NCBI GenBank assembly: GCA_006739055.1
Contig: AP019702.1
Span: 298,501-362,500 of the forward strand
DNA: 64,000 nucleotides
Reading direction: 5' to 3'
DNA from: Allostella vacuolata
Lineage (GTDB): Bacteria > Pseudomonadota > Alphaproteobacteria > ATCC43930 > Allostellaceae
The notes beneath the pieces were generated by a model. The model made no database searches, was not told where the DNA came from, and saw only the letters and a list, made by a program, of their open reading frames with translations. The position numbers were made by a program, and so were the translations under genes. Numbering within the stretch: position 1 is the stretch's first letter; each line of letters begins with the position of its first letter. Below are positions 23,685 to 34,091 of this stretch, one piece after another.

Positions 23685-23712
23685 TTGCGGCCTCGGTCGG
23701 TTTCGCTATAAG
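23685..23712 (+). promoter_or_regulatory. sigma-70-type promoter of the rimP-nusA-infB operon
   Basis: TTGCGG (23685-23690), preceded by CC, and TATAAG (23707-23712) are 16 bp apart. The context CTTG...CTATAAG fits the common alphaproteobacterial housekeeping promoter. It would give a leader of about 55 nt before rimP, including the hairpin described next. Confidence 0.55.
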
Positions 23713-23752
23713 ACGCGGAATTCTCCACGTATCGCTTGGTCCTGTTTGAGGG

Positions 23753-23774
23753 GTGGGCTTCGGCCCACTTTTTT
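23753..23774 (+). terminator. attenuator-like hairpin in the rimP leader
   Basis: A GTGGGC/GCCCAC stem with a TTCG tetraloop is followed directly by six T, a textbook intrinsic terminator, ending two bases before the rimP ATG. Because it lies inside the operon leader it must be read through, so it looks like an attenuator or autoregulatory element. Similar hairpins occur before rimP-nusA in related bacteria, as far as I recall. Confidence 0.75.
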
Positions 23775-23776
23775 GT

Positions 23777-24283
23777 ATGGCGTTTGAGGAGTCGGCTATC
23801 GGCCGGGTCGCGAAGGAAATCACCCCGGCCCTTGAGGCCATGGGCTACGACCTCGTTCGGGTCCACCTTTCCGGTGGGCAGCGACCGACGTTGCAGATCA
23901 TGGCGGAACGGCGCGACGGCGCGGTGATGACGGTCGACGACTGCGCACGCATCAGCCGGGACGTCTCGGCCCTGCTCGACGTGTCGGACCCGATCCCGAC
24001 CGCCTACACGCTGGAGGTCAGTTCGCCCGGGATCGACCGGCCGCTGGTGCGCGAGGCGGACTATGTCCGTTTCTCGGGCTTCGTCGCCCGCATCGAGACC
24101 GATGCCCCCGTCGAGGGCCGCCGCCGCTTCCAGGGCCGGATCGTCGGGGTGGAGGACGGGGTGGTGCTGGTCCGCTCGGAGAAGGATACGTTCCGCGTGC
24201 CCTATGTCCGCATCCAGAAGGCCAAGCTGATCTTGACCGACGACCTGATCGCCGCGACCGTGCCGCCCACTGCGACCAATTAG
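23777..24283 (+). CDS. rimP: ribosome maturation factor RimP
   Basis: RimP, 168 residues, binds the 30S subunit and helps its late assembly. The conserved core TLEVSSPGIDRPL is present, after an N-terminal alpha/beta domain (ITPALEAMGYDLVRVHL) and before the C-terminal SH3-like domain (FQGRIVGVEDGVVLVRSEKDTFRVPYVRIQKAKL). ATG 23777 gives the usual start, although no ribosome-binding site lies at normal distance because the hairpin fills the leader. GAGGGG sits at its 5' side, and GTG 23753 is an in-frame alternative. It is the first gene of the operon. Confidence 0.96.
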   Translation: MAFEESAIGRVAKEITPALEAMGYDLVRVHLSGGQRPTLQIMAERRDGAVMTVDDCARISRDVSALLDVSDPIPTAYTLEVSSPGIDRPLVREADYVRFSGFVARIETDAPVEGRRRFQGRIVGVEDGVVLVRSEKDTFRVPYVRIQKAKLILTDDLIAATVPPTATN

Positions 24284-24331
24284 GCCCGTCCCCTCAACCC
24301 CGATGACGAGCCCCCATCAGGTGAAGTGCCC

Positions 24332-25855
24332 ATGCAAGCCGTAGCCACCATGTTCCGCCCGGAGCTGCTTCAGGTCGCCGACTCCGTCGCGCGCGACAAG
24401 GGGATCGAGCGCGACGAGGTCATCGAGGCCATGGAGCAGGCGATCCAGAAGGCGGGTCGCTCCAAGTACGGGCAGGAATACGACATCCGCGCCGAGATCG
24501 ACCGCAAGTCGGGCGAGATCCGCCTGGTCCGCTGCCGCACCGTCGCCGAGGAGATCGAGAACGAGGCGACGCAGATCACCGTCGCCCAGGCCCAGAAGAT
24601 CCAGCCCGGCGCCGACATCGGCGACGTGCTGACCGATCGCCTGCCGCCGATCGATTTCGGCCGCATCGCCGCCCAGACCGCCAAGCAGGTCATCGTCCAG
24701 CGGGTCCGCGACGCCGAGCGCGAGCGCCAGTTCGGCGAGTTCAAGGACCGCCTCGGCGAGATCGTCAACGGCCTGGTCAAGCGGGTGGAGTTCGGCAACG
24801 TCATCGTCGACCTCGGCCGCGCCGAGGCGATCCTGCGCCGCGACGAGCTGGTCCCGCGCGAGAGCTTCCGCACCGGCGAGCGGGTCCGCGCCTATATCTA
24901 CGATGTCCGCAAGGAGACGCGGGGTCCGCAGATCTTCCTGTCGCGCACCCATCCCCAGTTCATGGCCAAGCTGTTCGCCCAGGAAGTGCCGGAGATCTAC
25001 GACGGCATCATCGAGATCAAGTCGGTCGCCCGCGACCCGGGCAGCCGGGCCAAGATCGCCGTCATCTCCAACGACAGCGGCATCGACCCGGTCGGCGCCT
25101 GCGTCGGCATGCGCGGCAGCCGCGTCCAGGCCGTGGTGCAGGAGCTGCAGGGCGAGAAGATCGACATCATCCCCTGGTCGCCCGATCCCGCCACCTTCGT
25201 CGTCAACGCGCTGGCCCCGGCCGAGGTGGCCAAGGTCGTGCTCGACGAGGAGCAGAAGCGGATGGAAGTGGTGGTGCCGGACGAGCAGCTCAGCCTCGCC
25301 ATCGGCCGCCGCGGGCAGAATGTGCGCCTGGCCTCGCAGCTGACCGGCTGGGACATCGACATCCTGACCGAGGCCGAGGAATCCGAGCGCCGCCAGGAAG
25401 AGTTCAAGAGCCGTTCCAAGATGTACATCGAGGCGCTCGACGTCGACGACGTCATCGCCCACCTGCTGGTGACGGAGGGCTTCACCTCGGTCGAGGAGGT
25501 GGCGTACGCCCCGCCCGAGGACGTGGCCGCGATCGAGGGCTTCGACGAGGACGTGGCGGCCGAACTGCAGAAGCGCGCGCAGACCTTCCTCGAGCGTCGC
25601 GATGCGGAGTTCAACGAGCAGCGCCAGGCGATGGGCGTCGAGGACGCGGTCGCCGAGATCGAGGGCCTGACCCCGCACATGCTGGTGCAGCTGGGCGGCA
25701 AGGGCGTGAAGACGCTGGACGACCTGGGCGACCTGGCCGCCGACGAGCTGATCGAGATCGTCGGCAAGGACGCGCTCGACGAAGAGGGGGCCAACGCGAT
25801 CATCATGGCCGCCCGTGCCCATTGGTTCGAGGACGGGGAGGCGGAGCCATCCTGA
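24332..25855 (+). CDS. nusA: transcription termination/antitermination protein NusA
   Basis: NusA, 507 residues, binds RNA polymerase and controls pausing, termination and antitermination. It has the N-terminal polymerase-binding domain, S1 (LVKRVEFGNVIVDLG), two KH domains (VGACVGMRGSRVQAVVQEL and LSLAIGRRGQNVRLASQLTGWDIDI) and two C-terminal acidic repeats of the alphaproteobacterial type. ATG 24332 has AGGTGA seven bases upstream, which decides it over GTG 24326 and ATG 24350. The last codons overlap the ylxR-like gene. Confidence 0.97.
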   Translation: MQAVATMFRPELLQVADSVARDKGIERDEVIEAMEQAIQKAGRSKYGQEYDIRAEIDRKSGEIRLVRCRTVAEEIENEATQITVAQAQKIQPGADIGDVLTDRLPPIDFGRIAAQTAKQVIVQRVRDAERERQFGEFKDRLGEIVNGLVKRVEFGNVIVDLGRAEAILRRDELVPRESFRTGERVRAYIYDVRKETRGPQIFLSRTHPQFMAKLFAQEVPEIYDGIIEIKSVARDPGSRAKIAVISNDSGIDPVGACVGMRGSRVQAVVQELQGEKIDIIPWSPDPATFVVNALAPAEVAKVVLDEEQKRMEVVVPDEQLSLAIGRRGQNVRLASQLTGWDIDILTEAEESERRQEEFKSRSKMYIEALDVDDVIAHLLVTEGFTSVEEVAYAPPEDVAAIEGFDEDVAAELQKRAQTFLERRDAEFNEQRQAMGVEDAVAEIEGLTPHMLVQLGGKGVKTLDDLGDLAADELIEIVGKDALDEEGANAIIMAARAHWFEDGEAEPS

Positions 25856-26556
25856 ACCCGAGCGACGCTGCCGCCGGGCCCGGCGCCCGTCCACCGAAGG
25901 ACGAGACGCCGGCCGGGGAATTCGACGAGAAGGGGCCGCTGCGCCGCTGCTTCGTCACCTACCGCACCCTGCCCAAGGAGCAGATGGTGCGGTTCGTGGT
26001 GGGGCCGGATGGCGTGGTCGTGCCCGACATTGCCGAAAAGTTGCCGGGTCGGGGTTTGTGGTTGACCGCTTCGCGGGATATAGTGGCGCGCGCGGTCGCC
26101 CGGCGCCTCTTTGGCAAGGCAGCGCGGGCCGCGGTAACAGTTCCGACGAACCTGCCGGATCAGATCGAAGCGCGCCTGCTGGCGCGATGCCTCGATCTGG
26201 TGGGCATGGCCCGACGGGCGGGCCGGTTGGTGGCGGGCTACGAGAAGGTCCGCAGCTGGCTGGGCGAAGGCCGGGTGGCGCTCATCATCGAGGCGAGTGA
26301 CGCGGGGCCGCATGGCGTGGCGAAGCTCGGTCGGCAGGTGGGGGACTGTTTCGTCTCCCGGGTGCTGACCGCGGACGAGCTGGGACAGGCGTTCGCGCGG
26401 GATCGGATCGTCCATGTGGCGGTCCAGCCAGGCAGACTGGCGAAGGCGTTGAAGGCGGATACGGACCGGCTGGCCGGCTTCCGCCAGGACGGTGCGGCGA
26501 GGCCGACCGGCGGGCATTCGGGCGAAGCGGGCGGAAGCGAAGAACGGATCACATGA
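25822..26556 (+). CDS. YlxR (DUF448) RNA-binding protein fused to an L7Ae-like domain
   Basis: An RNA-binding protein of up to 244 residues. The YlxR domain is [24 protein letters not shown]...[19 protein letters not shown], with the GRG-W motif. A C-terminal L7Ae-like domain follows ([40 protein letters not shown]). In many bacteria these are separate genes; the fusion is common in Alphaproteobacteria. The start is unclear: TTG 25822 overlaps nusA by 34 bp without a good ribosome-binding site. CTG 25852 forms a CTGA overlap with the nusA stop and sits just behind GGGGAGGCGGAG. It overlaps infB as ATGA. Confidence 0.87.
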   Translation: MVRGRGGGAILNPSDAAAGPGARPPKDETPAGEFDEKGPLRRCFVTYRTLPKEQMVRFVVGPDGVVVPDIAEKLPGRGLWLTASRDIVARAVARRLFGKAARAAVTVPTNLPDQIEARLLARCLDLVGMARRAGRLVAGYEKVRSWLGEGRVALIIEASDAGPHGVAKLGRQVGDCFVSRVLTADELGQAFARDRIVHVAVQPGRLAKALKADTDRLAGFRQDGAARPTGGHSGEAGGSEERIT

Positions 26557-29126
26557 GCGAGACCAAGGACACCGATCGTAAGCCCCTGTCGCTGGCGCGT
26601 CCGGGCAAGCTCGAACTGAAGAAGGGTGCCGATCCCGGCGCCGCGCAGGTTCGGCAGAGCTTCCCCCACGGCCGGACCAAGACCGTCCAGGTCGAGGTGC
26701 GCAAGAAGCGCGTCGTGGCGCCGGGCGAATCCGGCCGGCCGGAGTTCGGCGGCGACGGCAGCCTGCGCCGCGGCGCAGGCCCGACCCGGACGCTGACCGC
26801 CGAGGAGCGCGCATCGCGCATGAGCGCCCTCCAGGGCGCCATGAAGGACGAGGAGGCGCGCCGCCAGGCCGAGATCGACCAGTCGCGCCGCGCCGCCGAG
26901 GAGGCCAGGCGCCGGGCCGAGGAAGAGGCCAAGCGCAAGATCGAGGAAGAGGCCAAGCGCAAGGCCGACGAGGAAGCCAAGCGCCGGGCCGAGGAAGATG
27001 CCAAGCGCAAGGCCGAGGAAGACGCCAAGCGCAAGACCGAGGACGAGGAGCGCCGCAAGGTCGCCGAGCGCGCGGGCAATGCCGCCGCGGCCAAGGCCGT
27101 GGCGCTGACCGCGGCCGGCAAGATCACGCCCGAGTCCGAGGAGGAGGCCAATCGCGGCAAGCGCCCCGGCGGCGGCGTCGCGGTGCCGCCGAAGCGGCCG
27201 GTGGCCCCGCCCAAGCGGATGGAGCCGCGCCGGCGCAGCGGCAAGATCACGGTCACCCAGGCGCTCAACACCAGCGAGGCGGAACGCGTCCGCAGCATGG
27301 CCGCGCAGCGCCGGGCCCGCGAGAAGGAGCGCCGCCACCAGTACGACCCGTCCGAGAACCAGCGGATCGTGCGCGACGTCGTCGTGCCCGAGACGATCAC
27401 GGTGCAGGAACTGGCCAGCCGCATGGCGGCCCGCTCCGGCGAGGTGATCAAGGCGCTGATGAAGATGGGCGTCATGGCGACCATCAACCAGACGATCGAC
27501 GCCGACACCGCCGAGCTGGTGGTGACGGAGTTCGGCCATGTCATCAAGCGCGTGTCCGAGGCGGACGTCGAGATCGGCCTGAAGGGCGACGAGGACGAGG
27601 CGGGCGACCTGCAGCCGCGGTCCCCGGTCGTCACCGTCATGGGCCATGTCGATCACGGCAAGACCTCGCTGCTCGACGCCATCCGCACGACCGACGTCGC
27701 GGCCCGCGAGGCCGGCGGCATCACCCAGCACATCGGCGCCTACCAGGTGACGGTGTCGAGCGGCAAGAAGATCACCTTCATCGACACGCCGGGCCACGAG
27801 GCCTTCACGGCGATGCGCGCCCGCGGCGCGACGGTGACGGACATCGTCGTCCTGGTGGTCGCCGCCGACGACGGCGTGATGCCGCAGACGATCGAGGCGA
27901 TCCGCCATGCGCAGGCGGCCAAGGTGCCGATGATCGTGGCCATCAACAAGATGGACCGCGCCGACGCCAACCCCGACCGGGTGCGGACCGAGCTCCTGCA
28001 GCACGGGATCGTGGTCGAGAAGCTGGGCGGCGACGTGCTCGACGTCGAGGTCTCGGCGATCAAGCGCACCAACATCGACAAGCTGGAGGAACTGATCCTC
28101 CTGCAGGCGGAACTGCTCGACCTCCGCTCCAACCCGCACCGTCCGGCCGAGGGCGTGGTCATCGAGGCCAAGCTGGAGCGCGGCCGCGGCGCCGTCGCCA
28201 CTGTGCTGATCCAGCGCGGCACGCTGCGCGTCGGCGAGGTGTTCGTCACCGGCAGCGAGTGGGGTCGTGCCCGCCTGCTGCTCGATGATCGCGGCGAGAA
28301 GATCGAGGCGGCCACGCCCGGCATGCCGGTCGAGGTGCTGGGCCTGAACGGCGTGCCGCTGGCGGGCGACGACTTCTCGGTGGTCGAGAACGAGAGCCGG
28401 GCCCGCGACGTCACCGTGTTCCGGACCCGGCGCCGCCGCGACCAGACCCAGGCGGCCGGCCAGCGCGGCACCGTCGAGGAGATGCTGTCGCAGATTGCCA
28501 GCGGCCAGGCGAAGGAGCTGGCGGTCGTCGTCAAGTCCGACGTCCAGGGCTCACTGGAGGCGATCACCGGCTCGCTCGGCAAGCTCGGCACCGACGAGGT
28601 CGCGGTCCGCGTGCTGCATGCGGCGGTCGGCGGCATCAACGAATCCGACGTGACGCTGGCCCGGGCCTCGGGCGGCTTCATCATCGGCTTCAACGTCCGC
28701 GCCAACCCGCAGGCTCGCGACCTGGCGCGCCGCGACGGGGTCGACATCCGCTACTACTCGATCATCTACGACGTGGTCGACGACGTGCGGGCCGGCCTCC
28801 AGGGCATGCTGACGCCGACGCTGCGCGAACGGTTCCTCGGCAACGCGCAGATCCTGGAGGTGTTCAACATCACCAAGGTCGGCAAGGTGGCCGGCTGCCG
28901 GATCAGCGAAGGCACCGTCAAGCGCGGGGCGAAGGTCCGCCTGCTGCGCGACGACGTGGTCATCCACGAGGGCAGCCTGAAGACCCTGAAGCGCTTCAAG
29001 GACGAAGTCCGCGAAGTGAAGGAAGGGTTCGAGTGCGGCATGGCGTTCGAGAACTACAACGACATCCAGCCGGGCGACATCATCGAGTGCTTCGAGATGG
29101 AGGAGGTGGCCCGCCAGCTCGGCTGA
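26553..29126 (+). CDS. infB: translation initiation factor IF-2
   Basis: IF-2, 857 residues, delivers initiator tRNA to the 30S subunit and hydrolyses GTP on subunit joining. The long N-terminus contains an IF2_assoc-like start ([13 protein letters not shown]) and a charged coiled coil of EEAKRKA-type octads (about residues 105-170). IF2_N follows ([29 protein letters not shown]), then the G domain with [22 protein letters not shown] and [11 protein letters not shown], and domains II-IV. The degenerate 24-bp octad repeats at about 26,900-27,055 are a place where copy number may vary. Confidence 0.98.
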   Translation: MSETKDTDRKPLSLARPGKLELKKGADPGAAQVRQSFPHGRTKTVQVEVRKKRVVAPGESGRPEFGGDGSLRRGAGPTRTLTAEERASRMSALQGAMKDEEARRQAEIDQSRRAAEEARRRAEEEAKRKIEEEAKRKADEEAKRRAEEDAKRKAEEDAKRKTEDEERRKVAERAGNAAAAKAVALTAAGKITPESEEEANRGKRPGGGVAVPPKRPVAPPKRMEPRRRSGKITVTQALNTSEAERVRSMAAQRRAREKERRHQYDPSENQRIVRDVVVPETITVQELASRMAARSGEVIKALMKMGVMATINQTIDADTAELVVTEFGHVIKRVSEADVEIGLKGDEDEAGDLQPRSPVVTVMGHVDHGKTSLLDAIRTTDVAAREAGGITQHIGAYQVTVSSGKKITFIDTPGHEAFTAMRARGATVTDIVVLVVAADDGVMPQTIEAIRHAQAAKVPMIVAINKMDRADANPDRVRTELLQHGIVVEKLGGDVLDVEVSAIKRTNIDKLEELILLQAELLDLRSNPHRPAEGVVIEAKLERGRGAVATVLIQRGTLRVGEVFVTGSEWGRARLLLDDRGEKIEAATPGMPVEVLGLNGVPLAGDDFSVVENESRARDVTVFRTRRRRDQTQAAGQRGTVEEMLSQIASGQAKELAVVVKSDVQGSLEAITGSLGKLGTDEVAVRVLHAAVGGINESDVTLARASGGFIIGFNVRANPQARDLARRDGVDIRYYSIIYDVVDDVRAGLQGMLTPTLRERFLGNAQILEVFNITKVGKVAGCRISEGTVKRGAKVRLLRDDVVIHEGSLKTLKRFKDEVREVKEGFECGMAFENYNDIQPGDIIECFEMEEVARQLG

Positions 29127-29172
29127 GCCGGCGGCCGCCCTCTCCTGATCCCTGCACGAATCGAGGCCCAAC

Positions 29173-29613
29173 ATGACCCGCCGCCGTTCCGGCGGCAGCC
29201 CCCCGACGCAGCGCCAGCTTCGCGTCGGGGAAGAGCTGCGCCATGTCCTGGCCGGGGTGCTGGCGCGGGGCGAGCTCCGTGACCCGGCCCTCCAGGACCT
29301 CTCCATCACCGTGACGCAGGTTCGGATCAGCCCGGACCTGCGCAACGCCACCGCCTATGTGATGCCGCTGGGCGGCGACCGTGCCGCGGATTCGCTGGCG
29401 GCGCTGCGCCGGGCGGCGCCTTTCCTGCGCGGCCAGGTGGCGCGTTCGGTCGACCTGCGCCTCGTGCCGCAGCTCGACTTCGCGATCGACACCTCGTTCG
29501 ATCATGCCCAGCGCATCGACGGCCTGCTGCGCCGGCCCGAGGTCGCGCGAGACCTGCCGGCCGACGACGCCGATCCCGCCGCCGACCCTGCCCCCGACGA
29601 TGAGGCGCGCTGA
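29173..29613 (+). CDS. rbfA: 30S ribosome-binding factor A
   Basis: RbfA, 146 residues, a KH-like small protein that binds 17S rRNA in late 30S assembly and cold adaptation. Conserved positions are RQLRVGEELRHVLAGVL, ITVTQVRISPDLRNATAYVMPLGG and RLVPQLDFAIDTSFDHAQRIDGLL. An acidic Asp/Ala/Pro tail of about 20 residues follows. It sits 46 bp after infB and overlaps truB by 14 bp. Confidence 0.96.
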   Translation: MTRRRSGGSPPTQRQLRVGEELRHVLAGVLARGELRDPALQDLSITVTQVRISPDLRNATAYVMPLGGDRAADSLAALRRAAPFLRGQVARSVDLRLVPQLDFAIDTSFDHAQRIDGLLRRPEVARDLPADDADPAADPAPDDEAR

Positions 29614-30562
29614 ACGGGCGGCGATCCACGGCTGGCTGGTCGTCGACAAGCCGCTGGGGCTCACCTCCACCGCCGCCGTCGGCCGCATCCGCCGGCTGAC
29701 CGGTGCGGCCAAGGTCGGCCATGGCGGCACGCTCGACCCGCTCGCCACCGGGCTCCTGCCGATCGCGCTCGGCGAGGCGACCAAGACGGTCGGCTTCGCC
29801 ATGACCGGGGCCAAGACCTATCGCATGCGGGTGGCGTGGGGCGAGGAGCGGTCGACCGACGACCGCGAGGGCATCGTGACCGCGACCAGCGCCGTGCGCC
29901 CGGACGCGGGCGCCATTGCGGCCGCCCTGCCGGCCTTCATCGGCCAGATCCTCCAGGTCCCGCCCGCCTTCTCCGCCATCAAGGTGGCCGGCCAGCGCTC
30001 CTATGCCCTGGCCCGGGCCCATGCGGCCGGCACCGGCGAGGCGCCGCCCGAACTGGCGGCCCGCCCGGCGCGGATCGATGCGATCCGGCCGATCGACCCC
30101 GGCGCCTCGCCCGACGAGGCGGAATTCGAGGTCGATTGCGGCAAGGGCGTCTACATGCGCAGCCTCGCCCGCGACCTGGCCCGCGCGCTCGGCACCTGCG
30201 GGCATGTCGCGGCCCTGCGGCGGACCCGTGTCGGCCCTTTCGACCTGTCCCATGCGATTTCGCTGGACACGGAGATTCCTCTAGATAACGGGGGGGATCT
30301 CTGCGATAAGGCCGCGATTATCGCGCACCTGCTTCCTGTCGCGACCGCGCTGGACGACATCCCGGCCCTGGCCCTGACGGAAGCGGAGGCGGAGCGCCTG
30401 CGACACGGCGGTGCCGTGTCGCCAGGTTCGGCGGATCAGGTCCGCCGGCTTGCAGCGCTCGGCGACGGCACGGTCGTATCCGCCTTCGAGGGCGATCGGC
30501 TGGTGGCCCTGGCCGAGGTGCGGGGCGGCGCCATCCGGCCGGTGCGCGTGATGAACCTCTAG
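29600..30562 (+). CDS. truB: tRNA pseudouridine-55 synthase
   Basis: TruB, 320 residues, converts U55 in the T-loop of tRNAs to pseudouridine. It opens with [22 protein letters not shown], and the catalytic Asp is in [41 protein letters not shown] and [19 protein letters not shown] are further family motifs, and a C-terminal PUA-like region (LRHGGAVSP...[16 protein letters not shown]) closes it. The ATG lies inside the rbfA end, so translation is coupled. The segment at 30,270-30,345 is noticeably more AT-rich than its surroundings. Confidence 0.97.
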   Translation: MRRAERAAIHGWLVVDKPLGLTSTAAVGRIRRLTGAAKVGHGGTLDPLATGLLPIALGEATKTVGFAMTGAKTYRMRVAWGEERSTDDREGIVTATSAVRPDAGAIAAALPAFIGQILQVPPAFSAIKVAGQRSYALARAHAAGTGEAPPELAARPARIDAIRPIDPGASPDEAEFEVDCGKGVYMRSLARDLARALGTCGHVAALRRTRVGPFDLSHAISLDTEIPLDNGGDLCDKAAIIAHLLPVATALDDIPALALTEAEAERLRHGGAVSPGSADQVRRLAALGDGTVVSAFEGDRLVALAEVRGGAIRPVRVMNL

Positions 30563-30579
30563 AATCCAAGGAGACTGCG

Positions 30580-30849
30580 ATGTCGATTTCGCCTGTGCGC
30601 AAGCAGGAAGTGATCGCCGAATATGCCACCAAGGAAGGTGACAGCGGCTCGCCGGAAGTTCAGGTCGCCATCCTGAGCGAACGGATCAAGAATCTGACCG
30701 ATCATCTCGGCACCCACAAGAAGGATTTCCACTCGCGCCGCGGCCTGCTGATGATGGTCGGCCAGCGTCGTCGCCTGCTCGACTACCTGAAGGGCAAGGA
30801 CGTGAAGCGGTACGAGGGACTGATCGCCCGGCTCGGTCTGCGCCGGTAG
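30580..30849 (+). CDS. rpsO: 30S ribosomal protein S15
   Basis: S15, 89 residues, the normal length; binds the central domain of 16S rRNA early in assembly. Family stretches [51 protein letters not shown] are all present. AAGGAG lies at ideal distance before the ATG, 17 bp after truB. The rpsO-pnp order is the classical one, where the intergenic RNA is cut by RNase III and PNPase autoregulates. Confidence 0.99.
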   Translation: MSISPVRKQEVIAEYATKEGDSGSPEVQVAILSERIKNLTDHLGTHKKDFHSRRGLLMMVGQRRRLLDYLKGKDVKRYEGLIARLGLRR

Positions 30850-30920
30850 GCGGCAGCGCCGCCGCCGGCCCGGGGCTGCGCAACGGCGCGCCCCCGACGG
30901 CCGGCGACGGCGCGCCGGTC

Positions 30921-30948
30921 CCACGCGTCTACCCGATCGGATGCGTGG
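30921..30948 (+). promoter_or_regulatory. hairpin in the rpsO-pnp intergenic RNA
   Basis: Arms CCACGCGT and ATGCGTGG pair over eight positions (one G-T) around a 12-nt loop, in a 253-bp gap that is rich in GGCGCGCC-type repeats. It is a candidate for the processing structure known between rpsO and pnp in other bacteria. No gene is seen in the gap. Confidence 0.35.
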
Positions 30949-31102
30949 ATGTCTCGACGGGCGGAAGACGGTCGGCCATCGCCGACCCCGCCCCGAGGAT
31001 CGGGCGCCCGGAAGGACCGGGCGCGGCGATGCGCGGACGGCCGCGCGTCGGCGACCCAGGGGTCGCGGCATGGTCCGCCGCCCCGGTAGGAAGGATGATG
31101 GA

Positions 31103-33223
31103 ATGTTCGACATTCAGCGCGTGGAATTGACGTGGGGCGGGCGCAAGCTCGTTCTCGAGACGGGGAAGATTGCCCGACAGGCCGATGGCGCCGTGATGGC
31201 GACCTATGGCGAGACGACGGTGCTGTGCACGGTCGTCGGCGCGAAGTCGGTGCGCCCCGGCATCGATTTCTTCCCGCTCACCGTCAATTATCAGGAGAAG
31301 ACGTTCGCGGCGGGCAAGATCCCGGGCGGCTTCTTCAAGCGCGAAGGCCGGCCGACCGAGAAGGAGACGCTGGTCTCCCGCCTCATCGACCGTCCGATCC
31401 GGCCGCTCTTCGTGAAAGGGTTCCTCAACGAGGTGCAGGTCGTCTGCACCGTGCTGTCCCATGACCTGGAGAACGATCCCGACATCGTCGCCCTGGTCGG
31501 TGCCTCGGCCGCCCTCACCCTGTCCGGCCTGCCGTTCCTGGGCCCGGTCGGCGCGGCGCGGGTCGGCTACATCGACGGCGAGTACGTCCTCAACCCGCTG
31601 TCGGACGCGCTCGCCTCCTCCAAGCTCGACCTCGTCGTCGCCGGCACCGCCGAGGGCGTGCTGATGGTCGAGTCCGAGGCGCAGGAGCTGTCGGAAGAGG
31701 TCATGCTGGGCGCGGTCACCTTCGGCCATCAGGCGTTCCAGCCGGTGATCGACGCGATCATCCAGCTGGCGGAGCGGGCCGCCAAGGATCCGTGGCCGCT
31801 GCCGGAGAAGTCGACCGCCGCCCTGCCGGTCAAGGAGAAGCTCGCGGCCTTCGGCGGCGACTTCCGCGACGCCTACATGGAGCCGCTGAAGCAGCTGCGC
31901 CACGAGAAGGTCTCGGCCGCCAAGGCCAAGGCGCTGGCGACCCTCGACGAGGGCGAGCGCGAGATCGGCCAGGGCCTGTTCAAGTCGATGGAGGCGGACG
32001 TGGTGCGCGGCGCCATCCTCGACACCGGCGTGCGCATCGACGGCCGCGACGTGCGCACCGTGCGCCCGATCGTGTCCGAGGTCGGCGTGCTGAAGCGTGC
32101 CCATGGCAGCGCGCTCTTCACCCGCGGCGAGACCCAGGCGCTGGTGGTGACCACGCTCGGCACCGGCCAGGACGAGCAGGTCATCGACGCGCTGGCGGGC
32201 GAATACCGCGAGCACTTCATGCTGCACTACAACTTCCCGCCCTACTCGGTGGGCGAGGCCGGCCGCATGGGCAGCCCCGGCCGCCGCGAGATCGGCCATG
32301 GCAAGCTCGCCTGGCGCGCGGTGCGGCCCCTGCTGCCGAAGAAGGACACCTTCCCCTACACGATCCGCATCGTGTCGGAGATCACGGAATCCAACGGCTC
32401 CTCGTCGATGGCCACCGTCTGCGGCGCATCCCTGTCGATGATGGATGCGGGCGTGCCGCTGGTCCGCCCGGTCGCCGGCATCGCCATGGGCCTGATCAAG
32501 GAAGGCGAGCGCTTCGCGGTCCTGTCCGACATCCTCGGCGACGAGGACCATCTGGGCGACATGGACTTCAAGGTCGCCGGCACCGAGACCGGCGTCACCG
32601 CGCTGCAGATGGACATCAAGATCACCTCGATCACCGAGGAGATCATGAAGGTGGCGCTGGGCCAGGCCCGCGACGGCCGCCTGCACATCCTGGGCGAGAT
32701 GCAGAAGGCGCTGACCTCGGCGCGCGAAGGGGTGAGCGGCAACGCGCCCAGGATCACCACCATCAGCATCCCGAAGGAGAAGATCCGCGAAGTGATCGGC
32801 TCCGGCGGCAAGGTCATCCGCGAGATCTGCGAAGTGACCGGCGCCAAGATCGACATCGAGGACGACGGCACCATCAAGGTGGCGGCGGTCGATGCCGATG
32901 CCGCCCAGAAGGCGATCGACTGGATTCGCGGCATCGTCGCGGAGCCGGAGATGGGTGTCATCTACAACGGCAAGGTGGTGAAGACCGTCGATTTCGGCGC
33001 CTTCGTCAACTTCCTCGGCAGCCGCGACGGGCTGGTCCACATCAGCGAGCTGGCGGCGAGCCGGGTCGGCAAGGTGACGGACGTGGTCAATGTCGGCGAT
33101 CCGGTGAAGGTGAAGGTGCTGGGCATCGACGAGCGGGGCAAGGTCCGCCTGTCGATGAAGGTCGTCGACCAGGCGACCGGCGCCGACCTGCAGGAAGCCG
33201 GCAAGGCCGAGGCCGGCCAATAG
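31103..33223 (+). CDS. pnp: polyribonucleotide nucleotidyltransferase (PNPase)
   Basis: PNPase, 706 residues, degrades RNA 3'-5' by phosphorolysis and joins the degradosome. Two RNase PH domains are visible (early [31 protein letters not shown]; late [27 protein letters not shown]). The KH domain is [25 protein letters not shown] and the S1 domain is [33 protein letters not shown] 31103 gives the family start [16 protein letters not shown]. It ends the rimP-pnp operon; the glycerophosphodiesterase gene follows by 26 bp. Confidence 0.99.
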   Translation: MFDIQRVELTWGGRKLVLETGKIARQADGAVMATYGETTVLCTVVGAKSVRPGIDFFPLTVNYQEKTFAAGKIPGGFFKREGRPTEKETLVSRLIDRPIRPLFVKGFLNEVQVVCTVLSHDLENDPDIVALVGASAALTLSGLPFLGPVGAARVGYIDGEYVLNPLSDALASSKLDLVVAGTAEGVLMVESEAQELSEEVMLGAVTFGHQAFQPVIDAIIQLAERAAKDPWPLPEKSTAALPVKEKLAAFGGDFRDAYMEPLKQLRHEKVSAAKAKALATLDEGEREIGQGLFKSMEADVVRGAILDTGVRIDGRDVRTVRPIVSEVGVLKRAHGSALFTRGETQALVVTTLGTGQDEQVIDALAGEYREHFMLHYNFPPYSVGEAGRMGSPGRREIGHGKLAWRAVRPLLPKKDTFPYTIRIVSEITESNGSSSMATVCGASLSMMDAGVPLVRPVAGIAMGLIKEGERFAVLSDILGDEDHLGDMDFKVAGTETGVTALQMDIKITSITEEIMKVALGQARDGRLHILGEMQKALTSAREGVSGNAPRITTISIPKEKIREVIGSGGKVIREICEVTGAKIDIEDDGTIKVAAVDADAAQKAIDWIRGIVAEPEMGVIYNGKVVKTVDFGAFVNFLGSRDGLVHISELAASRVGKVTDVVNVGDPVKVKVLGIDERGKVRLSMKVVDQATGADLQEAGKAEAGQ

Positions 33224-33249
33224 GCGGCAGCACGACGGCCGGTTCCACC

Positions 33250-33987
33250 ATGGCCTATCGACTGCCGCGTGTCGTCGGGCACCGGGGCGCTGCCGCCTCG
33301 GCGCCCGAGAACACGCTGGCGGGCCTGCGCCGGGCCCATCAGCTGGGCGTGGGCTGGGTCGAGTTCGACGTCAAGCTGTCCGGCGACGGCGTGCCGATCC
33401 TGATGCACGACGCCATGCTGGAGCGCACCACGGACGGCCAGGGTGCGGTCGCGAACACGGCCTATGCCGCGATCCGCGCCCTGGATGCCGGTGCCTGGTT
33501 CGGCCCGGAGTTCGCGGGCGAGCGGGTGCCGAGCTTCGACGAGGCGATCGACCTGCTCCTGAGCCACGGCCTGATGGCGAACGTCGAGATCAAGGCCTGC
33601 GCCGGCCGCGAGCGGGAGACCGGTGCCGCGGTCGCCCGCCGGCTCGCGGAACGCTGGCCGCAGGATCGGCCGCCCCTGCTGCTGTCGAGCTTCGCCGAGG
33701 CGTCGCTCGACGCGGCGCGCGAGGCGGTGCCGGCCCTGCCACGGGGGCTGCTGGTCGGCAAGGTTCCGCCGGACTGGCGGGCCCGGGTCGAAGGGCTCGG
33801 CTGCGTCAGCCTGCATTGCAGCCACCGGGAGCTGGACGCGGCGACCGTCTCGCGGGTGCGCGAGGGCGGCTATCCTTTGCTGGTCTATACGGTGAACGAG
33901 GCCGAGCGCGCGGCCGAGCTGTTCGCCTGGGGCGTGGACTGCATCTGTTCGGACCGGCCGGAGGCGATCCTTCCGCTCGTCGTCTGA
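33250..33987 (+). CDS. ugpQ: glycerophosphodiester phosphodiesterase
   Basis: A cytosolic GDPD of 245 residues (UgpQ-like, no signal peptide) that splits glycerophosphodiesters to glycerol-3-phosphate and an alcohol. Catalytic motifs are GHRGAAASAPENTLAG (first His and Glu), VEFDVKLSGDGVPILMHDAMLERTTDG (metal Glu/Asp and second His) and NVEIKACAG. VYTVNEAERAAELFAWGVDCICSDRPE is the normal C-terminal barrel end. It lies close behind pnp and may share its transcript. No ugp transporter is nearby. Confidence 0.94.
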   Translation: MAYRLPRVVGHRGAAASAPENTLAGLRRAHQLGVGWVEFDVKLSGDGVPILMHDAMLERTTDGQGAVANTAYAAIRALDAGAWFGPEFAGERVPSFDEAIDLLLSHGLMANVEIKACAGRERETGAAVARRLAERWPQDRPPLLLSSFAEASLDAAREAVPALPRGLLVGKVPPDWRARVEGLGCVSLHCSHRELDAATVSRVREGGYPLLVYTVNEAERAAELFAWGVDCICSDRPEAILPLVV

Positions 33988-34038
33988 TCCGTCACGGGCC
34001 GGATCCCGCTCGGGGTTGCTCGTCAACTGCGGCCGGCT

Positions 34039-34052
34039 CGCCTATATAGGCG
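34039..34052. promoter_or_regulatory. 14-bp perfect palindrome upstream of the nitronate monooxygenase-like gene
   Basis: CGCCTATATAGGCG is an unbroken palindrome 40 bp before the GTG start. It overlaps TATATA that could serve as a -10. It may be a regulator site over the promoter; the binding protein is unknown. Confidence 0.4.
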
Positions 34053-34091
34053 GCACGAAGGACGCGAATTCTGTTCAAGGCGGGGTGTTTC

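Noticed and set aside
24317..25894. 525-codon minus-strand open frame opposite nusA
   Set aside because: Leu/Asp/His-rich shadow without motifs.
30929..33220. 763-codon open frame opposite pnp
   Set aside because: Antisense shadow; pnp on the plus strand has full RNase PH, KH and S1 domains.
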